Shown here one piece after another: positions 53,414-62,167 of a DNA stretch of 64,000 nucleotides. Source of the DNA: Paenibacillus albiflavus (GTDB lineage Bacteria; Bacillota; Bacilli; Paenibacillales; NBRC-103111); contig NZ_SKFG01000027.1 in the NCBI RefSeq assembly GCF_004344915.1, forward strand, positions 21,217 through 85,216, given 5' to 3'. Under the pieces are notes generated by a model that was not told the DNA's origin, did no database searches, and saw only the letters and a list, made by a program, of their open reading frames with translations. Position 1 is the first letter of the stretch. Every line of letters starts with the position of its first letter. Made by a program: the position numbers and the translations under genes.

Positions 53414-56400
53414 GGATTGCTGCCATTCATGTTGAAGGGTTCGGCGCTTTTGGAGAACTGAGTATTCCGATGGATCAACCATTCGTGCTGATTCATGGAT
53501 CCAATGAAGCGGGCAAAAGTACACTGACGAGCTTCATCCGTGCCATTCTATTCGGATTTGCTGCGCGCAGTCAATCGGATCAGCGGTTAGCAGAGCGATA
53601 TGAACCGATTGCAGGCGGTACTTTTGGAGGCTCTCTATCCCTAATTAATGAACAGGGAGAGCGAATTCTCGTTGAACGCTATGAACGCAGCAGCGGAAGA
53701 GGACGAGCTTCAGCAGGTACGGTCAAGGTAACGTTTCCTGACGGGAGCACTGGTGGTGAAGAAGAGCTTAAGTCACTGCTCGGCGGGATATCCGGTGAGG
53801 TATTTCGCACCTTGTTTGCCTTTGGATTGACTGAGCTCCAAGAGCTTCGAACGCTGCAGAAGGATGAAATCGGCAGTTATATGTATAGTGCGGGATTAGG
53901 TATTTCGCCATCTGCAATGCTTGAAGGTGAGCGTAAGCTTGCTGCTAGAATGGATCAATTGTATAAATCTCGCGGCAGGAATCAACAGATTAATGTGCAA
54001 TTAAAAGCGTTAGAGGAATTGGAACTGTCGATCCGACGCAGCAAGGATTCGATTTCACAATATGACGCGATTAAAGAAGAAGAGCGGTCGGCGGCAATCC
54101 GAATTGACCAGCTAGAGGACAATCGCATGCGCTTGCTGTCACAGCATACTTGGATTGAGACTTGCCTGAAGGCACGCGAGGCTTGGCTCAGATGGAATGT
54201 TGTAGAAGCTGAGCTTGCTGAGCTGCCTGAATGGTCGCAGTTTCCTGAACAAGCGGTCAGCAGGTACGAGGCGATTGTCGAAGAGCAGGAGAAATTAGCG
54301 ACTTCCTATTCCGAATGCTTGATTCGAATTGATCAATTGGATACACAGATAGAGCAGTTATCACTCGACGAACAAATTATGCAGCATAAATCAGATATCG
54401 AAAGCTTAATTGAACGTACTGCCCATTATCAGTCCGATATCCGATCAGCAGATGAATTGAAGGTCGAATTTGCGCAGACAGATAAGGAACTGCAGCGAAC
54501 ACTACGATTGATTGATGCTGAGTGGACGGAAGCTAACCTTGAAGCCTTTCCAATATCAGCAGCTACTCGTGAGCAGCTTAATGATAATAAAATGCGATCA
54601 GACGAGCTAGTAAGAGTCAGGGAACAATTGGCTATGGAAGAGCGTTCACTCAAGGGGCAGAAAGAGCAGCTGGAAGAGGAATTGGTTAAACTTCGGAAAC
54701 AGAAGCGGGACCGAGAACGCGATCAATCTCAAGGCAATCGGCATTATCCGCTTAAGGCTTTAAGTGATCAAATTTCTGATCCAATTCAGCATTTACGTAC
54801 CATTGCGAATCAATATACGAAGTATAAGCTGCTTGAGCAGGAATGTGAGCATCTGAGACAACGAATCGAAGATAGGGAGCTGCAGCTCCTGTTAACCGAG
54901 CAACTAGCGGATAAGCAGGAGCAAGTAAGCAGCAGTAGTGCAAATTTAACCCCTATTGTTATAGGGATAGTTGGGATACTGGGCGGCATACTCTTGTATC
55001 TGCAGGATAGCATACCATATGCGATTGTTTTGCTCGGAGTTGGCCTAATAGGCGCAATTGCTGTTGCTATCTTCAATCGGATGTCTTCAAAGGCTGGCAG
55101 GCGTGACCGAAGCCGAAGAGGTCGGGGCGGGCATGCTTTACACGATAGATTAAAGGAAGATGGTCAACTAGCCGATCAAGCTTCCGTCCTTCGCAATAAG
55201 CTAGCGCGGACGGAACAGGACTTATTGGCTATACAAGATATGCTGCAGGATGAGGTGCATGTATGCTGGCAGATAAGTACGGGTAGCTGGAAAAGTGTAG
55301 GTCTAGCCGAGTATACATGGACGGCAGCAAGAAGATGGCTCGATGAGCAGTTGGAAGGATGGCAGAAAGCTGCTGAAGAGCACGATGATAAGCAAGAGAA
55401 GTGGCAGCAGCTTGAGATTGCGATAACCGAGCTCGAGCGTCGAATGGATGTAGTGGACAAGCAATTGGAGAAGCAGCAGTCACATATTCGTATACATGCA
55501 ACTGAGCTAGAGGAGGCAAGCGCACAATGGTCGAAGTGGCTGTCTGTGCATGGCTTCAGCCAGCACTTATCTCCTCAGGCGCTAGAGGGCAGTCTGCCGC
55601 TTGTTGAGCAAGGGCATAGCCTTATGCATCAGCTAAGGCGGCTTGCTGTGCGACTAGCGGCAACAGAAGTGGCAGCAGCCTCATTCGAAGCTGCTGCCGG
55701 CGCACTGCTAGGTGCAGCGTCTGCTGGCGACCCGATCCTTAGCGTGAAGCGCCAAGGGGAGGCGCTCGCGCATGAGCTTCGCAAGCGCGAAGACGCTGCC
55801 CGCGTGGCCGCAGACCGCCGCGCGGCAGAGCTTGAGGCGCTGTCGCTGCGCCAGCGCCTAGATCAGCATCAGCTGCGTATCGCAGCGCTGATGCAGGAAT
55901 GCCGCGCGGAGTCGGAGCAAGAGCTCCGCGCGAACGCCCGCCTTGCTGCGCGGCGGGCTGAGCTTGACGGGGAGCGGCGTCACCTGCTCCCCGCCCTTAC
56001 AGCGCTGGTGCAAGGTCACCAGCGGCTGCAAGAGCTTGACGCCATGCTCAGCACGCATGGCGAAATCGAGCTCGCCGCGCAGGCGGACGAGCTTACGCAG
56101 CAGCTCGCGCAAGTGACGCGCGAGGTCAATGCGCTGCGCGAGCGTCGCGGCTTGCTCGCCGGCGAAGCCGCTAAGCTCGAGCTAGGCGCCGAGCATAGCG
56201 ACAAGCTGCAGCGTCGCGAGGAGCTGCTCGCTGAGCTAGGGCAAGCTGGGCGTGAATATGCCGTTCACGCCTTCGCGCTCCACCTCCTCCGCAAAGCGCG
56301 CGCCGTGTATGAAGAAGAGCGCCAGCCTGGCGTGCTAAAGCGCGCATCGGATTATTTCGCTCGAATGACGCAGCACCGATTCAGTGGGATACGCGCTCCG

Positions 56401-56718
56401 CTTACTTCGGAGCAGAAGCTCGAAGCGGTTCGTCCAGATGGGCGAGGAGTCGATACGGCTTACTTAAGCCGCGGCACTGCTGAACAATTATATCTGGCTA
56501 TGCGATTTGCACTGGCAGAAGAATATGCGGCAAGAGTGAATTTACCACTGATCATGGATGATATATTAGTGAATTTTGATGGTGAGCGAATGGAAGCTTG
56601 TCTTGAAGTGTTGAATGAGCTGAGCAGCAGGCATCAAATTATACTTTTTACCTGCCATCAGCATGTTCGGGATGTTGCCCTTCGCAGGCTGCCGAAATTG
56701 CATTTGGTTGAATTGTAA
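53410..56718 (+). CDS. yhaN: YhaN-type AAA ATPase with coiled coils (SbcC/Rad50-like)
   Basis: 1102 residues. Walker A IHGSNEAGKSTLTSF (about 32), long Glu/Gln/Leu-rich coiled coils, a central hydrophobic pair of helices (about 515-565, PIVIGIVGILGGILLYLQDS then IVLLGVGLIGAIAVAIF) typical of YhaN, more coiled coil, and a C-terminal ABC-type signature SRGTAEQLYLAMRFAL with Walker B PLIMDDILVNFD. The membrane helices imply membrane anchoring. The stretch at about 55,730-56,340 has very high G+C (56101-56160 is 43 of 60 by hand count) and encodes Ala/Arg/Leu/Glu-rich coiled coil. Start overlaps yhaO. Confidence 0.87.
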   Translation: MRIAAIHVEGFGAFGELSIPMDQPFVLIHGSNEAGKSTLTSFIRAILFGFAARSQSDQRLAERYEPIAGGTFGGSLSLINEQGERILVERYERSSGRGRASAGTVKVTFPDGSTGGEEELKSLLGGISGEVFRTLFAFGLTELQELRTLQKDEIGSYMYSAGLGISPSAMLEGERKLAARMDQLYKSRGRNQQINVQLKALEELELSIRRSKDSISQYDAIKEEERSAAIRIDQLEDNRMRLLSQHTWIETCLKAREAWLRWNVVEAELAELPEWSQFPEQAVSRYEAIVEEQEKLATSYSECLIRIDQLDTQIEQLSLDEQIMQHKSDIESLIERTAHYQSDIRSADELKVEFAQTDKELQRTLRLIDAEWTEANLEAFPISAATREQLNDNKMRSDELVRVREQLAMEERSLKGQKEQLEEELVKLRKQKRDRERDQSQGNRHYPLKALSDQISDPIQHLRTIANQYTKYKLLEQECEHLRQRIEDRELQLLLTEQLADKQEQVSSSSANLTPIVIGIVGILGGILLYLQDSIPYAIVLLGVGLIGAIAVAIFNRMSSKAGRRDRSRRGRGGHALHDRLKEDGQLADQASVLRNKLARTEQDLLAIQDMLQDEVHVCWQISTGSWKSVGLAEYTWTAARRWLDEQLEGWQKAAEEHDDKQEKWQQLEIAITELERRMDVVDKQLEKQQSHIRIHATELEEASAQWSKWLSVHGFSQHLSPQALEGSLPLVEQGHSLMHQLRRLAVRLAATEVAAASFEAAAGALLGAASAGDPILSVKRQGEALAHELRKREDAARVAADRRAAELEALSLRQRLDQHQLRIAALMQECRAESEQELRANARLAARRAELDGERRHLLPALTALVQGHQRLQELDAMLSTHGEIELAAQADELTQQLAQVTREVNALRERRGLLAGEAAKLELGAEHSDKLQRREELLAELGQAGREYAVHAFALHLLRKARAVYEEERQPGVLKRASDYFARMTQHRFSGIRAPLTSEQKLEAVRPDGRGVDTAYLSRGTAEQLYLAMRFALAEEYAARVNLPLIMDDILVNFDGERMEACLEVLNELSSRHQIILFTCHQHVRDVALRRLPKLHLVEL

Positions 56719-56742
56719 TAACAAATGGAGGTAGGCGTGCTG

Positions 56743-57009
56743 ATGGATAATCGTCAAGATCCGCCGAGTAAATCAAGAGAACTCATTTATCAAGTCGGCA
56801 GGAAAAAGGGCAAGATTGTACTCGGAGCAGAGGCTCCTAAGCCAATAGTAGAGCCGCCCAAGCAGCGGCTGCAGCATACAGTCTCCAGAGCGTTATTTCA
56901 TCAAGTGAAGGCTCCTGATGCGAAAGCAATCATCATTCTTCAAATGCTGCTTCCCGTCATTATTTTTGCGCTCACAATTACACTATTAATTTTCTTGGTT
57001 CAAATTTAA
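56743..57009 (+). CDS. Hypothetical C-terminally anchored membrane protein
   Basis: 88 residues from the ATG at 56743, with GGAGG eleven bases upstream. The soluble, basic, Pro-rich N-terminal half leads to a single C-terminal helix (LQMLLPVIIFALTITLLIFLV). Not a recognised family. It lies 24 bp after yhaN on the same strand and 15 bp before another membrane-protein gene, so the three are probably co-transcribed. Position suggests, but does not show, a link to the membrane-anchored YhaN. Confidence 0.65.
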   Translation: MDNRQDPPSKSRELIYQVGRKKGKIVLGAEAPKPIVEPPKQRLQHTVSRALFHQVKAPDAKAIIILQMLLPVIIFALTITLLIFLVQI

Positions 57010-57024
57010 GAAGGAGTGGATACG

Positions 57025-57435
57025 ATGATCAATTTGTTTCTTGCCAGTCTGGGGACTGTCCTAGGTCTTCTGGCAATTGGCGGCCTTGTTTATGGCATAT
57101 GGCTAATCGCCATGCATCGCCGCACGACTGCAGACACATCAAAGATGCCATTTCCTTCGATGCTTTTGCGCTGGACGGTACTAGACTATATCATCATTGT
57201 CTTATTTGTACTTGGCTTGCTGCTGCTATTTGCTGACTTAACGGCTGTGCTGCGTGATCGCGCAAGTTTCTCCGAATGGCATCTCGTGTATTTAGTAGCA
57301 GGCGTCATTTTCTCCTTTATGGGAATGCTGATGATGGTCTTTCGTTTATTTATGCTGAATAACGCGATTCGTTCACTCGGCTTGCTTGCGCCAGACCATG
57401 AGCGTGAGCCAGACAATCGAGATCATGCCGAATAG
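57025..57435 (+). CDS. Hypothetical three-helix membrane protein
   Basis: 136 residues from the ATG at 57025, following AAGGAG. Three predicted helices (about 3-26, 53-75, 92-117) and a charged C terminus (PDHEREPDNRDHAE). Not a recognised family. Last gene of the yhaO-yhaN transcript. Its final 63 bp overlap the 3' end of the convergent YkvI-type gene, both frames being well supported. Confidence 0.65.
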   Translation: MINLFLASLGTVLGLLAIGGLVYGIWLIAMHRRTTADTSKMPFPSMLLRWTVLDYIIIVLFVLGLLLLFADLTAVLRDRASFSEWHLVYLVAGVIFSFMGMLMMVFRLFMLNNAIRSLGLLAPDHEREPDNRDHAE

Positions 57436-58407
57436 GGGATATAGCGTTGTAAGCAATGTTTTGAATCCGATTAACGAAACTAAATAACATAGCGTTAAAA
57501 TAACAAGAAGAATCAATTGGTTATTCCATTTGGTTCTTTGTTCTATTTGGAGTACGAGACCATAAATATCCGCAATGAACGTCGTGAAAATCTCACCGAA
57601 AATAACGAACAAGTAGAGAATATGCAGGACATTACCTAGTGGAAGAATGAGTCCAGCCATCGGAATATCCATTTGGGCAATCCCGGGCATTTGAGAAGAA
57701 AGTGAGAAATGGGCACCGATAAGAAGTAAGCCTATTAGAACTCCTCCAAGCCCTCCCCCCCAGTAAATAACAGCTTTACTCGATGCAGTAGCCCCAACAG
57801 GTACTAACACCGCTTGAGAGGTGGCTAAGTTGAAGGCTGTGTATAGAAGCGGAGCTGTCCAAATTGCGACAGGCGAGTAATCGGATGTCATGCGAAGCCA
57901 GTTATCCGCTGTCGGAGAATGCATAGTATGCCACACAATGAGACAAGAGAATATCAGCATGATCGGAACTACAATTGTATTGACCGTCATGATGGTACGA
58001 ATGCCGCGTGAAATGATCCAATACGATGCGAATAGTGTGACTAGCAGTCCTGTTTGATACGATAAATGCAGCTGCTCTGCAAATACCGTTCCGCCACCTG
58101 CTAGCATGACGGTTGATATCCCGAATAGAACAACAAGCATAAAGAGGGAGACATAGGAGCCGATCTTGGCTCCAAATAGCATTCGATTCAAATCTTCATA
58201 TGATTTAGCTTTCATCGTATAAGCGATTGTCATCATTTTGACGCCAAGCCAGATGAAGAGGATAGAAGACAGCATAATGGTCAACAAGGCCATCCAGCCG
58301 TACCTCGTAAAGAATTGCAAAATTTCTTGCCCTGACGCAAAACCAGCCCCTACAATTGTGCCTACGTAGGTAAAGCCAATTCGAATGATTTCACCTATCC
58401 GCGACAT
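57373..58407 (-). CDS. YkvI-type integral membrane protein
   Basis: 344 residues with about ten helices. The N-terminal GTIVGAGFASGQEILQFF is the signature of the YkvI family, distant relatives of the LeuT-fold amino-acid/cation transporters (Gly-rich unwound helix 1). Transport function inferred from the fold; substrate unknown. ATG follows AAGGGGG. The last 63 bp overlap a convergent gene. The lipoprotein gene lies upstream, separated by a terminator. Confidence 0.82.
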   Translation of the reverse strand: MSRIGEIIRIGFTYVGTIVGAGFASGQEILQFFTRYGWMALLTIMLSSILFIWLGVKMMTIAYTMKAKSYEDLNRMLFGAKIGSYVSLFMLVVLFGISTVMLAGGGTVFAEQLHLSYQTGLLVTLFASYWIISRGIRTIMTVNTIVVPIMLIFSCLIVWHTMHSPTADNWLRMTSDYSPVAIWTAPLLYTAFNLATSQAVLVPVGATASSKAVIYWGGGLGGVLIGLLLIGAHFSLSSQMPGIAQMDIPMAGLILPLGNVLHILYLFVIFGEIFTTFIADIYGLVLQIEQRTKWNNQLILLVILTLCYLVSLIGFKTLLTTLYPLFGMISIVWLTLMVWRKQAE

Positions 58408-58431
58408 TGCATGATAACCCCCTTATTACAG

Positions 58432-58463
58432 AAAAGCGCGTTCCAATGAAAGAACACGCTCTT
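58432..58463 (-). terminator. Terminator of the lipoprotein gene
   Basis: On the minus strand AGCGTGTTC (58460-58452) pairs with GAACGCGCT (58443-58435, one G-U), then TTTTCTG. Confidence 0.7.
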
Positions 58464-58556
58464 CGTAATGCTTTTACCATAGGAACTTAAGCCTAAAGAT
58501 AAGGTCAAGCAGTTACCTATTGGTACAAGTTATGAAATTAAGGGCTGATACATGAC

Positions 58557-59252
58557 TTAATTATTTGGAAATAGCTTGATCGACAGGATCTTATCTTCAT
58601 CAATATCGACATCAAACTTAAGAATGGTTCCTTGCGATTTGTAGGAGATGACATAATTCGTGTTCGTACTCGGCTTGCCAAGTGAATTGATTACATCTGC
58701 TGATGAGCTGCCTACCTTAATTCCGCCAAGACCTGGATCAATTTCATCAGAGTGAATCTCAATGAATTCTACCTGACTCTTCGTGTTGAGTCCGATGGAG
58801 AAGTCATCATAATTGAGGACATGAATAACGCCGCCATCATCTTCAAGCTTATGTTCGGATTTCGGATTACCGAATGTATTGGAAACGACTGATTGACTAG
58901 CATTTAGTTGCAGCCCCATAAGCGTCGGCTTATTGGTATTGTATGTATCGTGATCTTTTACTTCAGGTTTCGCAGATGGCGTCGGTGTGTCAGCTTGCTT
59001 ATCATTGTGCTCCGTCTCTTCCGTGGAGGTATCTGTTGTTTGTTTCTCTGAATCTACTGAATTGGTGGTCACGTTGTCTGTACCTGTTTTTACGGGAGGC
59101 ACTTCAATAGGTTCTACTCTTGGTTTATTCGAAGCAACTGGTGTCGAAGCTGGCGCCGCTTGCTGGCCAAGCTGCTTCTTCTCACAGCCAATTAATGTAA
59201 GTAGTAGGATGCAAATAAAGATAACTCTATATTTTTTCCAATGTATATCCAT
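58557..59252 (-). CDS. Lipoprotein with two SmpA/BLIP-like repeats
   Basis: 231 residues from the ATG at 59252 (AAGG seven bases upstream). A lipoprotein signal peptide ends in the lipobox LTLIGC, so the mature protein begins at Cys and is membrane-tethered outside. A Thr/Pro/Glu/Lys-rich linker spans about 30-100. The C terminus has two similar units: LMGLQLNASQSVVSNTFGNP and GGIKVGSSSADVINSLGKP, each followed by strands, the pattern of OmlA/SmpA-BLIP-like domains (for example DUF4309). Function unknown. Upstream ATGs in the frame have no ribosome binding site. Confidence 0.75.
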   Translation of the reverse strand: MDIHWKKYRVIFICILLLTLIGCEKKQLGQQAAPASTPVASNKPRVEPIEVPPVKTGTDNVTTNSVDSEKQTTDTSTEETEHNDKQADTPTPSAKPEVKDHDTYNTNKPTLMGLQLNASQSVVSNTFGNPKSEHKLEDDGGVIHVLNYDDFSIGLNTKSQVEFIEIHSDEIDPGLGGIKVGSSSADVINSLGKPSTNTNYVISYKSQGTILKFDVDIDEDKILSIKLFPNN

Positions 59253-59487
59253 AGGTTTACCTTCTCTCTCAGTCACGCTATAGATTCTATTGTAACATTC
59301 TCTACCTATATAAACACCCAAATCATCTAAATAGTTACAATTCAAACAACATAAAATCATAAATTGGTTCTTGATACCTATGAAGTTTCGATGTAAATTA
59401 TTTTCAATAACCAAAATAAATACTAGTTTGATAGAGTTAGTGTTTGATCAAGTAATTGAAACTATTTTGTTGCGGAGGAACCTATAG

Positions 59488-60057
59488 ATGGATTTATTAA
59501 AAAAACGAATTCAAGAGGTTGGATGTGTTGTCTCAAATGGTGTTGTAAAACTAGATGCGATTCTCAATCATCAAGTTGATACCGAATTAGTTATGGCAAT
59601 GGGAAAGCAATTTGCAGAGCGCTATCGCCCGCTTCAACCAACCAAAGTGTTGACTGTGGAATCATCAGGCATTGCGATCGCATTTGCCACTGCTTATGAA
59701 TTAGGTGTTCCGCTCGTATTTGCTCGTCGCAAAAAGACACCAACAATGGATAAAGAGGTGTATGAAGAGCGTGTTCCCTCATTCACTAAGGGGATTGTTA
59801 CGGATATCGTTATTTCAGCGAATTATTTAAATCAAGATGACCGCGTTGTACTTATTGATGATTTTATTGCCAATGGGGATGCGGCGCGTGGGATAATCCG
59901 GATTATCGATAAAGCAGGCGCCATGCTAGTCGGAGTCGGGATTGCGGTGGAAAAAGCATTTCAGCCAGGTGGGGATTCCATTCGTGAAATGGGTTATGAG
60001 GTTTATTCATTAGTGAGGATCCAGTCGCTTGAGAACGGACAGATCGAATTAGAGTAA
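59488..60057 (+). CDS. xpt: Xanthine phosphoribosyltransferase
   Basis: 189 residues. PRPP-binding motif VVLIDDFIANGDAARG (about 125) and the N-terminal TVESSGIAIAFATA and FARRKKTPTMDKEVYEE segments match Bacillus Xpt, which salvages xanthine to XMP. ATG after GCGGAGG. Xpt genes in Bacilli often carry a guanine riboswitch; I looked through 59,253-59,487 and see no such element. No pbuX follows. Monocistronic. Confidence 0.92.
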   Translation: MDLLKKRIQEVGCVVSNGVVKLDAILNHQVDTELVMAMGKQFAERYRPLQPTKVLTVESSGIAIAFATAYELGVPLVFARRKKTPTMDKEVYEERVPSFTKGIVTDIVISANYLNQDDRVVLIDDFIANGDAARGIIRIIDKAGAMLVGVGIAVEKAFQPGGDSIREMGYEVYSLVRIQSLENGQIELE

Positions 60058-60127
60058 AATGCCCTTTCGTTATTCGTTTTTTTGAATTATAATGATTCTA
60101 ATAGCAATGAGAGGAGGCATCGGAATA

Positions 60128-60442
60128 ATGAATGAAACAACTACAGAGAGCTACTTCATTACCAAATTATCTGAAGCAAAAACTCATTTTGAACGTGCGC
60201 TTGACTGTAAACATACAAAGTTTGATGATTTATATCCTTATATGATTGAACACCCACAATTTTTCTGGTATAAAAGGTACGTCGCATGGTCAGAATTATT
60301 AACTATTGTTGAAGTGTGTTCGGATTTATCCGTAAGTTGGGAAGAGCATTTCTCGAATCAACAGGTGGATTATATCAAGCATAAGGTGATGTCCTCCAAG
60401 GTTCTCGATTATTGGTTTGAAACGAAGGAAGTCGTTTCTTGA
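60128..60442 (+). CDS. Hypothetical small protein
   Basis: 104 residues from the ATG at 60128 (GGAGG ten bases upstream). No family recognised. It is rich in aromatic residues (YPYMIEHPQFFWYKRYVAW, about 34-52) and helical, with no membrane segment or signal. A terminator follows. Its neighbours (xpt and a cbiZ pair) give no functional hint. Confidence 0.6.
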   Translation: MNETTTESYFITKLSEAKTHFERALDCKHTKFDDLYPYMIEHPQFFWYKRYVAWSELLTIVEVCSDLSVSWEEHFSNQQVDYIKHKVMSSKVLDYWFETKEVVS

Positions 60443-60455
60443 TATAGTACTGAAT

Positions 60456-60490
60456 GACCTGTTTCCCATATTCGGGTGGCAGGTCTTTTT
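60456..60490 (+). terminator. Terminator after small gene
   Basis: GACCTG (60456-60461) pairs with CAGGTC (60480-60485) with inner CCC/GGG, followed by TTTTT. Confidence 0.7.
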
Positions 60491-60526
60491 GTGTAAACAA
60501 TCTATGATGGAGGTGTAGAATCATAC

Positions 60527-60751
60527 ATGATAACGGAAGAACAATTAGATGCTTTCAGGCAAGAAGGGACCCTGCTCAGGGTCATTCGCGATATGGATCC
60601 TGCTAATGATGTTAAAGGGATTGTGGTGGCATGGGATGATACGCATGTATTAGTTCGCAAGGCGAATCGTAAGATGCTCAAGCTCGGACGTGACTATGTC
60701 TATCAGCCGTTCACCGCAGAACGTCCTAAGGAATGGACACTGCCAGAATGA
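60527..60751 (+). CDS. Hypothetical small protein, upstream partner of cbiZ
   Basis: 74 residues, ATG preceded by GGAGGTG (about 11 bases). Strand-rich, with KGIVVAWDDTHVLVRKANRKMLKL resembling a small barrel (SH3- or Sm-like) domain; no catalytic residues. The stop overlaps the cbiZ start as ATGA, so the two are translationally coupled. No family recognised; a nucleic-acid or cofactor-binding role is conjecture. Confidence 0.65.
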   Translation: MITEEQLDAFRQEGTLLRVIRDMDPANDVKGIVVAWDDTHVLVRKANRKMLKLGRDYVYQPFTAERPKEWTLPE

Positions 60752-61482
60752 ATAATGACGCAGATCTGATAGAGGGAATTGCAAGTCAGCACATCCAAGT
60801 GACAAATGGGTCCTATATTCTTATCTCCAGTAAGGAGCCACTTCGTACACTGAGTTCAACCATATGGGGTGGAGGCTTTGGATTCCACCGTCATATTGTG
60901 AATCGCCATGTTGATAAGCATTATAACTGTGATCATCCAATTACCGAAATGGACGAATTCTTGCAGACACAAGGACTTCCATCGGTAGATGTTGTAGGGA
61001 TGTTAACCGCTGCTTATTTGGAGGATGTCGGTTATCACTCCCTGAGTTATGTTCTTGATGCAAATCAATCTGATTCTGATTGTCTGCATGTTAGCGCATG
61101 GGTCACAATGGGACTCGGGAATATTGCACGAGCTGGACTTGAACGCAAACCTGAGGAATTGTTCCCTGGAACGATTAATATAATATTGGTGATCGATGGC
61201 AACTTGTCCGATTGTGCCATGGCGAATTGTATCATTACAGCAACGGAAGCGAAGGTAGCGGCGCTGCAAGATCTTGATGTACATGTACAAGATATGAACG
61301 GTCATATGCGGAGAGCTACAGGAACAACGACTGACGCTATCGTTGTTGCTGCGACGAATCGTGGTCGCATACGCGAATATGCAGGGACCGCAACATGGCT
61401 CGGCCATTTAATTGGAAGAACTGTTTACGAAGCTGCAATGGAAGCTGGACGTAACTATAAGAAGGCTGTATTAAGCAGGTGA
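60748..61482 (+). CDS. cbiZ: Adenosylcobinamide amidohydrolase CbiZ
   Basis: 244 residues. Sequence blocks SSTIWGGGFG, the conserved VGMLTAAYLEDVGYHS (about 83), HVSAWVTMGLGNIARAG, GTINIILVIDGNLSDCAMANCIITATEAKVAAL (described region about 137-170) and TGTTTDAIVVAA match the CbiZ family, which removes the aminopropanol side chain from adenosylcobinamide during cobamide salvage or remodelling. The ATG at 60748 overlaps the upstream stop; an earlier ATG (60733) lacks a usable ribosome binding site. No other B12 genes lie in the window. Confidence 0.85.
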   Translation: MNNDADLIEGIASQHIQVTNGSYILISSKEPLRTLSSTIWGGGFGFHRHIVNRHVDKHYNCDHPITEMDEFLQTQGLPSVDVVGMLTAAYLEDVGYHSLSYVLDANQSDSDCLHVSAWVTMGLGNIARAGLERKPEELFPGTINIILVIDGNLSDCAMANCIITATEAKVAALQDLDVHVQDMNGHMRRATGTTTDAIVVAATNRGRIREYAGTATWLGHLIGRTVYEAAMEAGRNYKKAVLSR

Positions 61483-61492
61483 TCATGCCTTC

Positions 61493-61774
61493 TTATACAT
61501 TTGTCCCTTTTGCACTTTGCAAGAGCTCAATCAATTCACCAACTGTAATATCGTTGTTCACCGCACCCGGGGCTCCTTTTTTGAACGATCCAACAAGCAG
61601 CACTTCAATATGCTGATCGCGGGCAATAAGGACAGAATCAACGGTTAATGCTTTGGTTATAAGCGCTGCAATTACCGCCAATGATTGAGGGGAAATTGTG
61701 GTGGAGCTCGCCTTGCTTTTCTTATTGTTTTTTCCATTCTTACCATTACCGTTATTATTGTTAGCTCCTGCCAT
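61493..61774 (-). CDS. Hypothetical protein with Asn/Lys-rich N terminus
   Basis: 93 residues. Residues 2-22 are almost only Asn, Gly and Lys (NNNNGNGKNGKNNKKSK), then a helical/hydrophobic domain (SPQSLAVIAALITKALTVDSVLIARDQHIEVLLVGSF). ATG after GTGAGGGG. No family recognised; low-complexity N termini occur in spore-coat and surface proteins, but that is only a similarity of composition. It lies 12 bp downstream of a 44-residue membrane protein on the same strand and converges on cbiZ with a 10-bp gap. Confidence 0.6.
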   Translation of the reverse strand: MAGANNNNGNGKNGKNNKKSKASSTTISPQSLAVIAALITKALTVDSVLIARDQHIEVLLVGSFKKGAPGAVNNDITVGELIELLQSAKGTNV

Positions 61775-61786
61775 TTCCCCTCACCT

Positions 61787-61921
61787 TCATCTTAATGGGC
61801 TACTTGTTGATTCTTCCACAGTGATTTCGGGCTGTTCTTCCGTTCCTATATTGAGAATAAAAGAAGCAGCAATAATTCCTGCGACCACAAGCAATATTTG
61901 ACCTTTAGCTTCCTCCTTCAT
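61787..61921 (-). CDS. 44-residue single-pass membrane protein
   Basis: Too short for most gene finders, but well supported: ATG at 61921 with GGAGG ten bases upstream, and the reading frame continues 44 codons to TGA at 61787. One N-terminal membrane helix (ILLVVAGIIAASFIL, about 9-23), then a short acidic C-terminal tail (EEQPEITVEESTSSPLR). Downstream by 12 bp is the Asn-rich protein gene, which it probably precedes in an operon. Function unknown; a small membrane regulator or anchor is possible. Confidence 0.65.
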   Translation of the reverse strand: MKEEAKGQILLVVAGIIAASFILNIGTEEQPEITVEESTSSPLR

Positions 61922-62072
61922 CGATAGACCGCCTCCATCTTTCGCAGCAATGGGCTGCTATTCTTACTTCCCCATACGTTATTATAAGAAACATTCCTTC
62001 GATGCGTGCTAAAGATTATGCCTGTTTCAGAGAGATTGAGTCACTAGTTTGTACCGTAAATTGTAAGATATA

Positions 62073-62101
62073 TTTACGAGTCAAATATTTAGTGCTATAA
62101 T
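62073..62101 (+). promoter_or_regulatory. Promoter of tRNA-Leu
   Basis: TTTACG (62073-62078), 17-bp spacer, TGC-extended TATAAT (62096-62101), 66 bp before the tRNA. Confidence 0.6.
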
Positions 62102-62167
62102 TTTTAGTATTCCGTATAGGTAAATGGCAGGGAATGGCGATCTTAATTGCCTGCAACTTCATTATTT

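Noticed and set aside
59253..59487. Possible guanine riboswitch before xpt
   Set aside because: Searched for the conserved purine-aptamer core and a terminator; neither is present, only A+T-rich sequence.
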